In this document: positions 12,773 to 23,840 of the stretch, in pieces
Layout of the letters: every line of letters begins with the position of its first letter
Numbering within the stretch: the stretch's first letter is position 1
Assembly (NCBI GenBank): GCA_002786025.1
Contig: NHNW01000018.1
Span: 434,001-498,000, forward strand
Origin: Zasmidium citrigriseum
Taxonomy: Eukaryota; Ascomycota; Dothideomycetes; Mycosphaerellales; Mycosphaerellaceae
Direction: 5' to 3'
Length of the DNA: 64,000 nt
Position numbers and translations under genes: made by a program
Notes under the pieces: model-generated
The model's database searches: none
What the model was told of the DNA's origin: nothing
Seen by the model: only the letters and a program-made list of their open reading frames with translations

Positions 12773-15163
12773 CTAGTATGATGGAGCCTGTCCTATGTAC
12801 GACCCGTCACCGGGGATACCGGTCCTGTTCAGGGCGAGCAGGGAGAACCAGCCTCCGACCACGGGCCGAGCTTTGAAGGGCCCGATGTCAGCGGCGAATT
12901 GTGCCGTGGCTGGATCGTACAAGTCTGTCACGGGGGCACTAGTCGGCGTCTGGTTGATGAACTTGGCCAGATCCCGGATGAACATGTTCATGGTGTCTTC
13001 CGAGGCGATTGCCGCGCAGAACATCTCCCAGTCGCTCTTCGTGCGCGCCGCCCTCGTATCGAGTGGGACGCCATATTCCTGCTCGACGGTCGGGTAGAAT
13101 TCCGATTGCATCGTGTAAATCGACTGTGGCACAATATTCGTCTGGACCAGCTGGTCCGCGTACATGTTGTAGAGAAGCGAGAAGGAGTCTTCGTCGCCGT
13201 AGTTCAGCGTCGTGTGAGGAGGGTTGGCGTTTTGGTTCACGGCGAGCTGCTCCCACTGCTGAATCCAGTCTGAGGCCGTGTCGGCGTAGTCGGAGCCTTC
13301 CTGAGAATGTCCGGTCATGTTCGCGATCATGGCGGCTGCTTGGAGGCCAATGATGCCTTTGAGTGCCAAGTTGGTCTGGTTCGCCAGTGGTCCTGCAAAG
13401 TCATCTTCGAGGCTGTCAGTACTGAAACAGAAGGGTAAATCCGCCGACGACACATACCTGTCGAGATCTGGTTGAATGGAATGACAGAGTTGTTGTTGAT
13501 CAGCCACTGTCCCCATTGGTGCAACAGATCCCAGTTTTGATTCAAATAATCAGTGTCACCTGTTCTTTGAGCATATCCGAGCGACATGATTAGCATATTG
13601 CCACATTCTTCAAGAGGCTGGAGCGCAGCGTTGCCATCAGCGTGGCCAGTGGCGTTGGGGAAGCGCGAGCCGATGTCGTGAATGGCAAAGTCTTTAGGCC
13701 ACAGATTCTTCATGTTGATGAAAAGAGGATCCAGCAGCATCTTCATCCAGCTAGCGTTCATGTAAAGAATGATCGGATGTAGCGGAAATATGACGTCCAC
13801 CTGTGAACGAAGTCAGCAATCAGGCCACAAGTCATAAGTTGCTTTCAAACGTACCGTTTGCATGTTGCCGTTCGAGCTGATCTCTTTCAAGAATATGTAG
13901 TTCTCGCTCTCAGTGCCTGCGATGACCAGAGCACCCCATGCCTGACGAACGGCAAGACTGGTGATGGCGACATAATCGTCACCGCCAGCAGCACGAGAGT
14001 CTGAGGCAACATCGTTGTCCAGGGATGCCGAAACTCTTGCTCCGTTGGCATAGTCGAAGTAAAATGTGGTGATTGCACTCAGCTCATCTGAGAATGAGTT
14101 TGCCCAAAAGCTTGGCACTTGCTGCACGCCTTGTCCATTCGCGAACTGAACACTATTGTTCTGGAGCAGGTTGATCGTGAAGAGCGACTCTTGGCTTTCC
14201 GATGAAACAGAGCCCATGTCGACAGAGAATGCGAAGACAGGGTATCTGTCATTGATCGCGCGGTATTCGGTATCCTCGTTGTTGTTCAAGGCACCATTGT
14301 CCGTGAACTGCTGGCGAACGTCCGTATCAGCTCCAGACTGGTAGGTGAGCCCATTGACGTTTTCGGTGGCATAGTACCAGTAGCCCCAAGCTGCCTGATC
14401 ACCGTCCTCAGCAAATTGAATTTGGTTCTGTCTCCAGACTTTGTGGAAGGCAACGTCTCCCGCACCGGCATCGCTTGACCCTTGTGCAACACCGCGGCTC
14501 CATTGTGCGACCTGATTACGATCCCCAGATGTCCACTCGGCGCTGATATCTGTGTATATCGCAACATCGTGTTCATTGCCGTCTGCAGATGCTACCTGAA
14601 CGTTCATGTATGAGACTGGCATGCTCTGTCTCTGCTTGTCTGTTGGATCGACAGGTGAGAGGAAGGTGATGTTCATCGTGACTTGACCGTTGACGTCCAT
14701 CGTGAAGGTGCTGTGTGTCGAGGTGTACTCGAAGGCTGTTTGGCTCACGACCTGCGGTAGTGGATCTGGGTTTCCCCTGCATATCACGTTAGCTGCAGAA
14801 GATGCATAGACGATCCTGAAAGACTCACATCCAAGTGTAGGTGTTGTTGTCGACCCGTATCATACCGCACCAACCGTTAATGGAGCCCGTCCAGAATATA
14901 GGCCACTGGCCAGCAAGATAGCCTGCGCAGCGAAAAGTGAAGCGTCAGCAAGTGGTCTTGTCATCGAATGAGGTCACTTCTTGCAGCCAGTACGAACCTC
15001 CATTGCCGCCATCTTGTCCAGCCGCTTGCCAGGTACTGAGATATGGCGATCTGACTGCCAATGGAATCGCTGGAGGTCGAGCTGGTGAGAAGGTGGATTG
15101 CTGGGATGACTGCGCTGCTATTAATGAGATTAGGGCGGACAGGCAAATGAGTGAGCGAGCCAT
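12773..15163 (-). CDS. gtaA: secreted glutaminase A (GtaA family)
   Basis: Five exons (15163-14998, 14922-14829, 14776-13855, 13800-13458, 13404-12773) give 718 aa, close to the usual ~690. The protein starts with a clear secretion signal (MARSLICLSALISLIAA). It then follows the fungal glutaminase A layout: an N-terminal DUF5127-type sandwich and a C-terminal DUF4965/DUF1793-type helical region with motifs such as HDIGSRFPNATGH, STDDFAG and 'ARPVVGGWFSLLAL'. The enzyme hydrolyses L-glutamine to glutamate and ammonia outside the cell or at the wall and serves nitrogen scavenging. Several N-x-S/T sites suggest glycosylation. The last intron uses the acceptor ending ...cgaag at 13405, the only choice that keeps STDDFAG. 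The first intron (75 bp) uses a GTTCGT donor. Confidence 0.9.
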
Positions 15164-16313
15164 GGTGGCTCAGTGAAGCGAAAGAGAGGGAGGCGAAGGA
15201 AGGAAACCGGATAGGAGGGTGAGGACAGCATAGCCATCTTATTCCAACCTTGCGTTTCCAAGATGGGGTCCCGAAATGAGGGAGGGTCATAGTTGCACCT
15301 ACATGCACGCAGTCAACATCGACTTGGCATGGCAACTCGGGGCTGGCATCCTGACCCAGTCTGCGAATGAAAACTGGGCCTGAGTGTCATCCATCCTATT
15401 TCGCAATGCAGGAGCATGGCATGCCTGTTTCACGAGCTGGTCGGACCTCAAACTTTCGATGACCGGAGTCTCGCGTCGACTCTCTCGTTCGCATTGTCCA
15501 GGGCGGTGTATTTAGCCAAGTGTCCCGCGCGTTGCACATTGCTGTAACACCAGCGCGTGGTCTCCTCGTGATTGCGTAAAACCATGCGGTTGGGCTCGCA
15601 CGGCAGCAATTGTAGGCGCCTGCTGACGGTTTGGTGTCCAAGTCCAAGAACTTCTCCGCAAGAATCGTTCAATGGCCGGCTTCCCGGCACTGCAGAGCAG
15701 GGAAGGCCTACAAGACCAGCCAGACCATTCACTGCGGCTCCTGTCGTTCGTCCGCTGTGCAGCCAGCAGTGCGGCATTTCGTCGAGCAATCCTCCGGACG
15801 CGTGTCTGCAGGTGAGATAGCAGTAGAGCAGTAGTAGCAGCGGTGCTATGGCTCTGCGTGAGTTTCATGCGTGCTGCAGTAGTCTGCTAGTCGCCGTCGC
15901 GAGTCTTGATCGGGCCAGTGGTGAGCGATGATGCCAGGACCCAGCAAACATTGGGAACGGTGGCTGAGGTGTGGTTAATCTTACTTGTTTGCGCAGGACC
16001 TGAGACGAGTCATTGAGTTGGCCGGGATGGCATCGAATAGGAGCTCTAATAATAAAGTTGGAAGAGAAGGAGGCAGACGAGCCTCTCCAGCGCGAGGGAG
16101 GACCGCTCGCGTTGCTGGCCCGCGCGGCCTTGGCGTGGAGGTGCGATGTGAAACACCGCCCCCAACTTTGACGCTCCTCTCTCCGCGACGACAACATCTC
16201 GAAAAGCCTTTGAATAGCTCGTCGCTGCCCTGGACGCCATCAGTTCCTTCGAGATAGCATCGAAGAGTTGAGAGACTCTTCACCTCCGCCCTCTCCGCCG
16301 CTCCGCCGCCACC
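15164..16313. other. divergent intergenic region between glutaminase and RIB7
   Basis: This 1.15-kb stretch separates genes that face away from each other, so it should hold both promoters. Several open frames cover it on the minus strand, but none has a domain, and the longest runs into RIB7 antisense. The 50 bases before the RIB7 ATG are C-rich, as in many fungal leaders (ccgccgccaccATGG). Confidence 0.5.
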
Positions 16314-17105
16314 ATGGCCAACGTGGGGCGACTCACCGCGGACGCGGTGGGCTTCATGGAGGCCTACCTCCCGCCCAAGAAGAGCTCGGCGAGCGGCGAC
16401 CTGCCGTTCGTCACGTTGACCTATGCCTCCTCCCTGGACGGCATGATCGCCCTCCACCCGGGCGCCAGGACGACGCTCTCGGGTCCGGAGAGCAAGAGCA
16501 TGACGCACTACCTGCGCATGCGACACGATGCCATCCTGGTCGGAGCCAGCACCGCTGTGGTCGACGACCCAGCCCTCAACTGCCGCTACCCAGGCGCCGA
16601 GATCAACGACCAGCCTCGCCCCATCATCGTGGACCCCAATGGCCGCTACATCCCAGATGGAATGAAGGCATACACCCTCTCCCAGCAAGGCGCCGGCAAA
16701 GCACCATGGATCGTCGCCCACTCCGCCGACTCATCGCCAGAGAAGCCTGAGTGCCAGATTGACGAGCTTCATCTCCTCAAGAAGTCGGCACCGGACACCC
16801 GCGGCATCCCATGGCAGTGCATCCTCGAGACGCTGAAGAGGAAAGGTATCAACAGCGTCATGATTGAGGGTGGCGCCAACGTGATAAACTCGCTGCTCCG
16901 TCTCCCCCACCTTGTTGACCGTGTCATCATCACCATCGCACCCACCTTCCTCGGCCAAGGCGCCGTTGCCATCGCACCTCGCAACCGACCAGGTGACAAT
17001 ACCAATGTCGACAACGCAGCATGGATTGAACACAATGCTTGGCGTCAGTTCGGCCAAGACATGGTGCTCTTCGGCAGCCTGAGACGCCCACCGGTCTACC
17101 AGTAA
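16314..17105 (+). CDS. RIB7: 2,5-diamino-6-ribosylamino-pyrimidinone 5'-phosphate reductase (riboflavin biosynthesis)
   Basis: Single exon, 263 aa, near the family's ~245. It catalyses the NADPH-dependent reduction of 2,5-diamino-6-(ribosylamino)-4(3H)-pyrimidinone 5'-phosphate to the ribitylamino compound, the second dedicated step of fungal riboflavin synthesis (reduction before deamination). The RibD C-terminal reductase fold is visible: 'FVTLTYASSLDGMIA' at the start of the fold, 'RMRHDAILVGASTAVVDDPAL', RPIIVDPNGR, and the cofactor loop 'VMIEGGANVINSLL' followed by 'LVDRVIITIAPTFLGQGAV'. The ATG sits in a strong context (ccaccATGG). Probably cytosolic. Confidence 0.93.
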   Translation: MANVGRLTADAVGFMEAYLPPKKSSASGDLPFVTLTYASSLDGMIALHPGARTTLSGPESKSMTHYLRMRHDAILVGASTAVVDDPALNCRYPGAEINDQPRPIIVDPNGRYIPDGMKAYTLSQQGAGKAPWIVAHSADSSPEKPECQIDELHLLKKSAPDTRGIPWQCILETLKRKGINSVMIEGGANVINSLLRLPHLVDRVIITIAPTFLGQGAVAIAPRNRPGDNTNVDNAAWIEHNAWRQFGQDMVLFGSLRRPPVYQ

Positions 17106-17536
17106 GCACGCTCAACAAAGAACAAGGTATGATCAGTAAAACGGTGGGTTGACGCTTTCGTAGCGCGAAGAGAACTGACAGTCAAGACCAAGAGAGTAAG
17201 TATTAAGCGAGGCTTGACATTTCGCCATTGGAGTCCCAATGAAGCGACGCTCTCAAGTTATTTCCTTTTCGTTGTCGCAACATCATACTGGGTCAAGTCA
17301 AACCGCAGCGACGCCAGAGCATCTTCATACGGGATCGACAAACGGAGATACCATGGAAGCTCCGACGGATCTCAAGGATGCGGCAAAGGAAGGGAATGAT
17401 GCGAGTACTGCACGGTATATCAGCTCACCCTCGATCTCGCTCGGTCGACACATTCAACAACACCTGACACAACACCATCATCACAACTCATCACACCATT
17501 CCCCATCACCGACCACAACACACTTGACAACCCAAG
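17106..17536. other. RIB7 3' region and leader of the next gene
   Basis: About 430 bp with no convincing coding frame. The 3' part is rich in CA and short A/C runs (cacaacac, catcatcac) just before the ATG at 17537, as in a fungal 5' leader. Confidence 0.5.
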
Positions 17537-17933
17537 ATGTCCCAAGACAAGGATATCGAAGCACTTCACAGCATCAACAAGCGACTATTGAAAGACCCAT
17601 CGGAAAGTCTCCCGGCTATCACTCTCGCAGATGGATCGAAGATTCAGACGGGCACAATAGGAGCATTGATTGCAAACATCAAACTTTACGATCGTCTTTC
17701 AGCTGGCGAAGTTATTGAAGGTGATTATTGCGACCCGTCTCTCGCAGGTACAAGCTGACCCCTTTGTAGCAGGTCTCACGAAGGAACAACTCGAAGAGAT
17801 GCTGACGACGCCCATTCCCACTCTGAAGAAAGCCGGCCTTCTCGACATCTTTCCACCCGACGAATGGATTGCTGGCGCCACTAGCGCGGGAAGGAAATTC
17901 GTGGGCATGAAAGCGAAGGAGCTAGGATATTGA
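17537..17933 (+). CDS. small conserved-looking protein of unknown function
   Basis: Two exons (17537-17720 and 17770-17933) give 115 aa. The 49-bp intron has donor GTGATT, branch-like GCTGAC and acceptor TTTGTAG, and is the only choice that keeps a normal size and the frame. The joined protein reads MSQDKDIEALHSINKR.. through ..SAGEVIEAGLTKEQLEEML.. to a C-terminus ending KAKELGY. It is soluble and mostly helical, with no signal peptide or membrane segment. The even composition suggests a real fungal family, but I do not recognise it. It lies between RIB7 and the 495-aa gene, all on the same strand. Confidence 0.65.
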
Positions 17934-18225
17934 AAAAGTACATGTAGCCACGACAAGGGTTGTCAACTCATGACTTCCACAAGGTAGCTACTTGAATGCA
18001 CCCCATTTCCTTTCAGAAGTACCTGCACAAAGAAGAGCTGAGGCTGCTAAACGAATATCACGCAAGCTCGGCATAGCTGTCCAGAGCATCCCACGTCATT
18101 GGCTAGCTTCGGAAGCCGTTCCAAGTTCTTCATGTAAGTCGGCCAACCTCATACGTCAAGCACTCTTGTGACCACTCCAAACAGTCGAAAGCATTCTGAA
18201 GAAGATATTTGCACTTACTGCATAC

Positions 18226-19716
18226 ATGAATTACAGCCGCCCCCTTCCACCTAAACCAGAATCCTCCAGCCGAACGAACGCCACCGACCCTTCGACCGAC
18301 TCACCAACTCCGGATGCCAGACCGTCTGACTCAATGAGATGGTCCTCGTCTACGACTCTCCTTGGCGGCTCACGGGCCAGCAAGAGCCGCAACACATTCG
18401 AGAGCACTGCTCGTGACGATTCCAAATCCCCGAATGTGAGCATCGAAGACCAAGGCACGCATCCTTCCGAGAGAGGCGAGCGCCTGCAGCAACTCGTCCA
18501 CGGCGAAATCTTTCGAATCGACAGAAACAACCTCCCGGCGCTCCTAGGATGCGATGTCGAAGCGGCAGAAGCGACACTTCAACGTTTACGGCCTCAATTT
18601 TGTCTCAGCCGAGATGAACGCTTTATCTTGCCCAGCAACCAAGTGGATGATATGGCCGCCAAACTCAAAGAACAAGCATCAAACCATCCGGTCGATCTAC
18701 ACGGTTTCGCCATGGAGCACGACGTTGCGGTCGAGTGTATCAATAACCTCATCGAGACTCGTGCGAATAAGGAGTGGCCTCGGGTGATTATTGACGTCGA
18801 CCAACATTCGTACCTCTGCAGTCATGTCTTCGCCGATGGAGTCAAACAGAGAGTCAGCGAACTAGTCGCCATCCCAGGACACGGAACCCAAGATTTGACC
18901 TCCGCCGTCGGTCACGGCGTACCATCCGCGATTCTAGTAGCCCTCGCCACAGAAGCAATTTCAGGCAAAGGCGGCGAAGTACGATTCGCAGGCGATCACG
19001 TTGTCTACGTACCCTCCTGCACCTCCTGCCAAAAGGACAAAGTACGGCAAGAGACTGAAGCCCAAGACCGCGAAGCTCAAAACAACTTCGTCCAACTCAT
19101 CGAATCCGAGCTCTGGTGCCCGCTGCATCTCTACGCCGCCGGGATCATCGAAACGCAAGATCCGACCCTAAAACAGGACCTCGAAGAAGCGGCGACAATG
19201 CACTTCGTCCACACTGTAATACCCCACGTCACTGCTTCCGCGCAGCGACAGAACCTCCTAGAGAATCCAAAGCGAGCAGAAACAGTCGCCCAGCTCCACA
19301 AAGCCCAATCAGCAATGACAACCTTCTCCCACCTCCAAACCACAATCGCCGCCCTCGGGACCCATCTCAACCTCCCACCACCAGACGAGCCGCTCGTCCT
19401 CCAAACCAAAGTCCGCATGCTCACAGAAACCGCCCACTCAGTCCAACAAATGTCTCGCGGTCTCGACATCCTTCAGAACCTCATCTGGATCCTCCTCGCC
19501 ACCTCTGGACCAGGTTTGTTCAAAAGCTCGGTGAAGTATACAAGTCGAATGATCAAGCAATACGATACCGTTGGAGACGATCCTGAGGTTGCGGGGATGT
19601 TGAATTTGTGGTGGGATAAGGTTAGGGATGGGGCGGGGGATGAGGAGGATTTGAGGCAGATGAGGGAGTTGGCGAGTGATGCTGTTGAGGCTTGGAGGGA
19701 GGAGAGGTGGGGATGA
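18226..19716 (+). CDS. uncharacterised protein, possible winged-helix repeats
   Basis: Single exon, 496 codons in all, so 496 aa including the ATG and a stop after 'EAWREERWG'. The first ~95 residues are disordered (Ser/Pro/Thr/Arg-rich). Residues about 95-260 alternate short helices and strands. A hydrophobic helix of about 18 residues, including 'ILQNLIWILLA', lies near 415-432, and the C-terminus is acidic. The N-terminal folded part has the rhythm of winged-helix repeats and loosely recalls the start of UFM1 ligase UFL1 (short helix, reverse turn, then a 'FILPSNQVDDM' segment). That is a hunch only: no catalytic feature is visible. One CxxC (CTSCQ) is present. Confidence 0.7.
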   Translation: MNYSRPLPPKPESSSRTNATDPSTDSPTPDARPSDSMRWSSSTTLLGGSRASKSRNTFESTARDDSKSPNVSIEDQGTHPSERGERLQQLVHGEIFRIDRNNLPALLGCDVEAAEATLQRLRPQFCLSRDERFILPSNQVDDMAAKLKEQASNHPVDLHGFAMEHDVAVECINNLIETRANKEWPRVIIDVDQHSYLCSHVFADGVKQRVSELVAIPGHGTQDLTSAVGHGVPSAILVALATEAISGKGGEVRFAGDHVVYVPSCTSCQKDKVRQETEAQDREAQNNFVQLIESELWCPLHLYAAGIIETQDPTLKQDLEEAATMHFVHTVIPHVTASAQRQNLLENPKRAETVAQLHKAQSAMTTFSHLQTTIAALGTHLNLPPPDEPLVLQTKVRMLTETAHSVQQMSRGLDILQNLIWILLATSGPGLFKSSVKYTSRMIKQYDTVGDDPEVAGMLNLWWDKVRDGAGDEEDLRQMRELASDAVEAWREERWG

Positions 19717-20901
19717 GTTGGTGATGTTCAATGTTGTTCTTTCCACGTTGACATGGCGAGGCGTTGCGGCTGTTTCCGCTTATGTGTTCTGCAGGTCTGT
19801 CCGTACATGTAGTCAGCAAATGCACCTTGATGGCGCCAAGTAGTGATCAGTGACCGCAGGTGTGACTTTGACTTCACTTCAACCATTCGCTATAAATTTC
19901 GACTTTTCGTCCGGGCCTTTCGAAGAGCAGGTATTTGCAATACAGACAAGAAGACACCCAGTTCAACGAACGAGACGTTTTCGCTTTTCCAACCCCAACC
20001 GCATCGAGCAGGTTTTCGACACGATGGACGATGTTCAACAAGAATTGGACACGAGGAACTTTCCTCCTTGCAGACGAACGGATCAGATGAAACAGAAGCA
20101 AGACAAAAGAAGATGATAAATGTCTTCTGAACCTCAACATCGCGGCGAGCCCTTCGCCCGGACAGACGACTTCTCGACTTCCAATGCCAGCTGTCGAAAA
20201 GTGCTCCCGCGGTCTCTACCTAGCCATGATGTAACATTCGAAGGCTTTCGAACGAGCGGGGGGTCCTGATGAGCGTCTCTCCAACGAATTGCCCTTCCAG
20301 ATGTCCCGTCCCCGCCGGGCGTTGCGTCACCAGCTCTAGGACAAGCTGCCCCTCCAAGACCCACGATGTGGCTGATGTTATCGCTACAGCCCGCGATATT
20401 TGGAATTGGATAAGGGGATCACGAAGTACCCCGAAGGCAAACATTAACCTCAATTGGTCGAACATGCGTTGACGGACGCATGGAAACGGATCGAACGAGA
20501 GGACAAGAACAGCAGATGCCTTTGCCTTGACCAAGAGCACTGCCCATCACCTTCCCAGCTAGAGCAACACACAGAGCCTCCACCTAGCCATGTGGTCGCC
20601 TCGAACGCCATCGAATCATTCCATTGGCCGGACATGCCATTGACTTCACCTAAACACAAATCTGATGTCAAATAGTCCTCCCAGCAGAGCCTCTCAAGAG
20701 ACCCTTACCCCTCCAACGAGTATTGCGGGGCAATGTACTGGGACCATCGACAGCATCATCCCGCAGCGGTTCCGCCAGAGCCACTATTTGACCTCATACA
20801 TAAGTTGACCGTCTCTCCAATCCCGGTTGTCATCTCTTTGAATTTCTTGCAACTTCATTTAAACAATCCCACAGCAAAGCAAAGACAACAAACCAGCAAC
20901 G
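19717..20901. other. 1.2-kb intergenic region
   Basis: Several short frames on both strands have no domain and no workable splicing. The last ~100 bp (CAACAAACC-type leader) is the presumed promoter and leader of the GFA-domain gene. Nothing else supported. Confidence 0.5.
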
Positions 20902-21380
20902 ATGACCCAATACACCGGAAAATGCCACTGCGGCCACCACCAATGGACCGTCGACCTGCAACCCGACCAACAAGCCCACGTCCTCTGCCACTGCGACACC
21001 TGCAAAATTCTCGGCGGCGGAGCCTTCACAATGAACCGTAATCCCCTCCCTCCCTCTCTCCCCAAACCCTTTCCCACTAACACCCACCCTCAGAAATAAT
21101 CCCAAAGAGCGCCCTGAAAATAACCTCCGGCGGCGAACCCTCCAAATACACCTACCACGGCGACAGCGGCAAAGCCGTCAACTGCTACTACTGCCCCAAG
21201 TGCACGACCCACATCTACCATCATCAGGAAGTCATGGGTCCGGATACGATTATCGCGCGGACGGCACTTTTGGCGGAAGGGCGAAAGAACTTTGGGGTTG
21301 GGGCGGAGATCTATGGCAAGGATAAGATGAAGTGGGAGAAGGAGGTTGCGCAGACGTTTGATGTCATGCCGCCGTCGTAA
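20902..21380 (+). CDS. GFA/CENP-V-domain zinc protein
   Basis: Two exons (20902-21037 and 21094-21380; 56-bp intron GTAATC..CCTCAG) give 140 aa. The zinc ligands of the glutathione-dependent formaldehyde-activating (GFA, Mss4-like) fold are all present: C8-x-C10, C29-x-C31-x2-C34 and C79-x2-C82, plus C76. These small fungal proteins bind zinc and are often annotated as formaldehyde-activating or carbon-sulfur lyases, but the activity of most members is unproven. No signal peptide. The C-terminal 'KWEKEVAQTFDVMPPS' is typical of the fungal subgroup. Confidence 0.88.
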
Positions 21381-21587
21381 ACATAGAGAAGTTGGAAATT
21401 GGCGTGGGTAGGAGAGGTTTCAAGTTGATTCGAAAGGTTGGATATCTAGAGAATGTGAAATCCTTCGTCAAATGTTAGTAGATCATTACCTTCCCGTGGG
21501 GTTTCTCTCCAATGCGAGTTCCCCTTCCCATATCATCAGAAAGATCCATGTCCGTGCCACAAACACCAAATCCATCTAAATGCTCCA

Positions 21588-23840
21588 TCACCCATATATG
21601 TGAACATCCGGCGCCACATTCGGGCGATAAGACTCCATGCTCATACTCTTCTTCCCCTTCATCTTCTTCGCGACATCCCTGGCCTCCGCATTCGCATTGG
21701 CCCCCTGTAAAGCACAAATGACCTGGTCGCAACAAGACATGCGGCTCATCATCTCTCCTTCTTCGTCGTCCTTCGACTCCTTGAGTCGTAATGACCAGTG
21801 CCTCCTCCTCTCCTTCGCCAAGTCGATGGCGCTTCCCCGAGGACCCACATTGCGGACATCGGCGCCCAGATCGATGAGCAGATTCACGACTTCCGCGTGG
21901 CCTGGGTAACCTGCACCGGCCGCGACGGAACAGAGTGCGTTTCCGTATTTGCTGTTGGGGCATGACATGTGGGCACCGTGTTGCATTAGTAAGGCAGCAA
22001 TGTCGGCTTTGCCCATCCATGCTGCCGTGGCGAGGGGGTGACCGCAGAGTCCACCGGGCTCGTTGGGATTTGCTCCATGTTTGAGTAACGATCGGACCTT
22101 ATGGTAGGGCCTAGCGAAGGTCTGGCTGTTCATTTGGCATACAGAACAGCTGCCCATGATGTCTTCATCCACGCGGTGCTCGGCCATGCGGCGTGATATG
22201 TAGCCATGGCCCCAAAGAGCAACTGTCGTGAACGGTCCTTGGTCTTCGTGGATGATGCTGACATCGCCTCCGAGGTCAATTTGGCGTTGTGCTTTGCCCA
22301 GGTCGCCATGACGTACGGCTCGTTGTAGCGTTTTGTCGACGGTCTTCGATCGTAGATCCTCCGATGAAGGGCTGATTCGGCGTAGTAGTCGAGACCCAGG
22401 CTTGCCCAAAGACATCTGTTGGAGACGTTTCTGAAGGCCTCCGAGGTCGAGCTTGCCATCCGTCACGTCACACGGCGCAGTGGCATATGTGTTGACGCTT
22501 ATGGCAAAGCTGCAGAACGAACTCGGCCGTGATCTTCGAATGACTTCTGACCACCGGTCTCGGGCCACTCTGCCCATCTGTCGGGAGACAGTCAACTCAT
22601 TGATCTCAGCAATGTATGCATGAAGCTGAGCCTGTTCCCAGTTCTGGAGCTGGACGAACAGTCTCACTCGGTCGAAGTCTGTTAGAGTACCATTTCTGTC
22701 ACCGGGAGGATGATGACCGGTACATTCGTGGGCGAAGTTGAAGCCGCAGTGTCCCTCTGCTGCGCTCTGCAAATGTCTTTCCAGGTCTGCTTCGTGAGTG
22801 AAGTCGATCTTGCAGTCCTTACATCGATGCTTCCCTTTGAAGCCGTCTAAGTGTCGACGGAGATGTTTGATCAAGTCTTCAGCCTCTTCCTCGAACGCTT
22901 CACCGCACATTATGCATGTCATAGGCTGCCATGATTCAATGTCCCGAGGTTGGCTAGGTATTTGCTGTCGAAGGGCTGATGCTTTCAAGGGCGATGCTTC
23001 TGGCAAGTAACGTGAAAGATCACTGAGCTGGTCGTCCTTGTGTTTGGTTTCCTTTTCTCGCTTGAAGCCGGGACTTCCCTCCCCAAGTGTACCAGTCATT
23101 GGCGAAGTGTTGGGACTTGAGAATGGGTGCTTGTCCTTGTACTCCTGCTTGATGTCGGGCTGGGACGAGTTTCGACGGCCATGGCTGCTGCTGTAGGAAT
23201 CGGGACTGAGACTGAAGCTTTTACCGTGACTTCTTACATCATCTTCATGGTCCACATAGGTATGGGTAGATGCATCTGAGAGAGGATGGGACACATGCTC
23301 TGCTATCGCGGCCATCTTGGAGTCACCTTTGCCGGAGGATGTTTGGGAGGTGGTCCGATCTTCCACGTATGTTGATGCATTGCTGTACTCGGAGCTTCCA
23401 GATGACATTTCCACGGCACCGTTGGCGTTCTGCTCGGAGTGCTGTTCGTTCTGGTGTCGTTTGAGATCATGGCCACGGGTAAAGTGCTTGCCGCACATGG
23501 CACAAGCATGCTTCCTATCAGGTGGAAGGCCGAGCTGTCGGCGGTGATGGTCAGTCTTCTTGTGTCGGGCCAGCGCTCGTTTCTCAGTAAAGGTCATGTT
23601 GCAGTGCACACAGCCATAGCCCGTGCGCTGCCTTTTCGGGGATCGAAGATGCTCGCCTTGCTCCGGATCATAGTCGCTGTCGTCGAAGCAATCAGCATTT
23701 TCTTGGGCTTTGGTTTGCCGCGGTCGTGTGGGGTGACGTTCTTCGGCAACGGTAGCCAGCATCCTATCGCCAGCGTGGCCGAAATCGTGATATTGGCTAT
23801 GATGTATGGACATAGCGGCTGGGGCGCGTAAGTTGTCCAT
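21588..23840 (-). CDS. C2H2 zinc-finger protein with C-terminal ankyrin repeats
   Basis: Single exon, 750 aa. Two classical C2H2 fingers stand at about 75-98 (CVHC..H..H) and 111-134 (CAMC..H..H); two further fingers lie at 308-330 (CIMC..H..H) and about 338-364 (CKDC..H..). The region between is Ser-rich and probably disordered. From about 525 to 715 there are ankyrin-type repeats, recognisable from 'LLKHGANPNEPGGLCGHPLA' and 'VVNLLIDLGADVRNVGPRG'. The combination suggests a nuclear or cytoplasmic regulator binding DNA or RNA through the fingers and protein through the ankyrins. No specific orthologue is claimed. An internal Met at residue 10 is an alternative start. Confidence 0.85.
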   Translation of the reverse strand: MDNLRAPAAMSIHHSQYHDFGHAGDRMLATVAEERHPTRPRQTKAQENADCFDDSDYDPEQGEHLRSPKRQRTGYGCVHCNMTFTEKRALARHKKTDHHRRQLGLPPDRKHACAMCGKHFTRGHDLKRHQNEQHSEQNANGAVEMSSGSSEYSNASTYVEDRTTSQTSSGKGDSKMAAIAEHVSHPLSDASTHTYVDHEDDVRSHGKSFSLSPDSYSSSHGRRNSSQPDIKQEYKDKHPFSSPNTSPMTGTLGEGSPGFKREKETKHKDDQLSDLSRYLPEASPLKASALRQQIPSQPRDIESWQPMTCIMCGEAFEEEAEDLIKHLRRHLDGFKGKHRCKDCKIDFTHEADLERHLQSAAEGHCGFNFAHECTGHHPPGDRNGTLTDFDRVRLFVQLQNWEQAQLHAYIAEINELTVSRQMGRVARDRWSEVIRRSRPSSFCSFAISVNTYATAPCDVTDGKLDLGGLQKRLQQMSLGKPGSRLLRRISPSSEDLRSKTVDKTLQRAVRHGDLGKAQRQIDLGGDVSIIHEDQGPFTTVALWGHGYISRRMAEHRVDEDIMGSCSVCQMNSQTFARPYHKVRSLLKHGANPNEPGGLCGHPLATAAWMGKADIAALLMQHGAHMSCPNSKYGNALCSVAAGAGYPGHAEVVNLLIDLGADVRNVGPRGSAIDLAKERRRHWSLRLKESKDDEEGEMMSRMSCCDQVICALQGANANAEARDVAKKMKGKKSMSMESYRPNVAPDVHIYG

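Noticed and set aside
15981..16721. 246-codon minus-strand ORF opposite RIB7
   Set aside because: Half of it is antisense to the clear RIB7 coding sequence; no domain or signal.
21475..22020. 181-codon minus ORF
   Set aside because: It overlaps the ankyrin region of the C2H2 gene in another phase and has no independent support.
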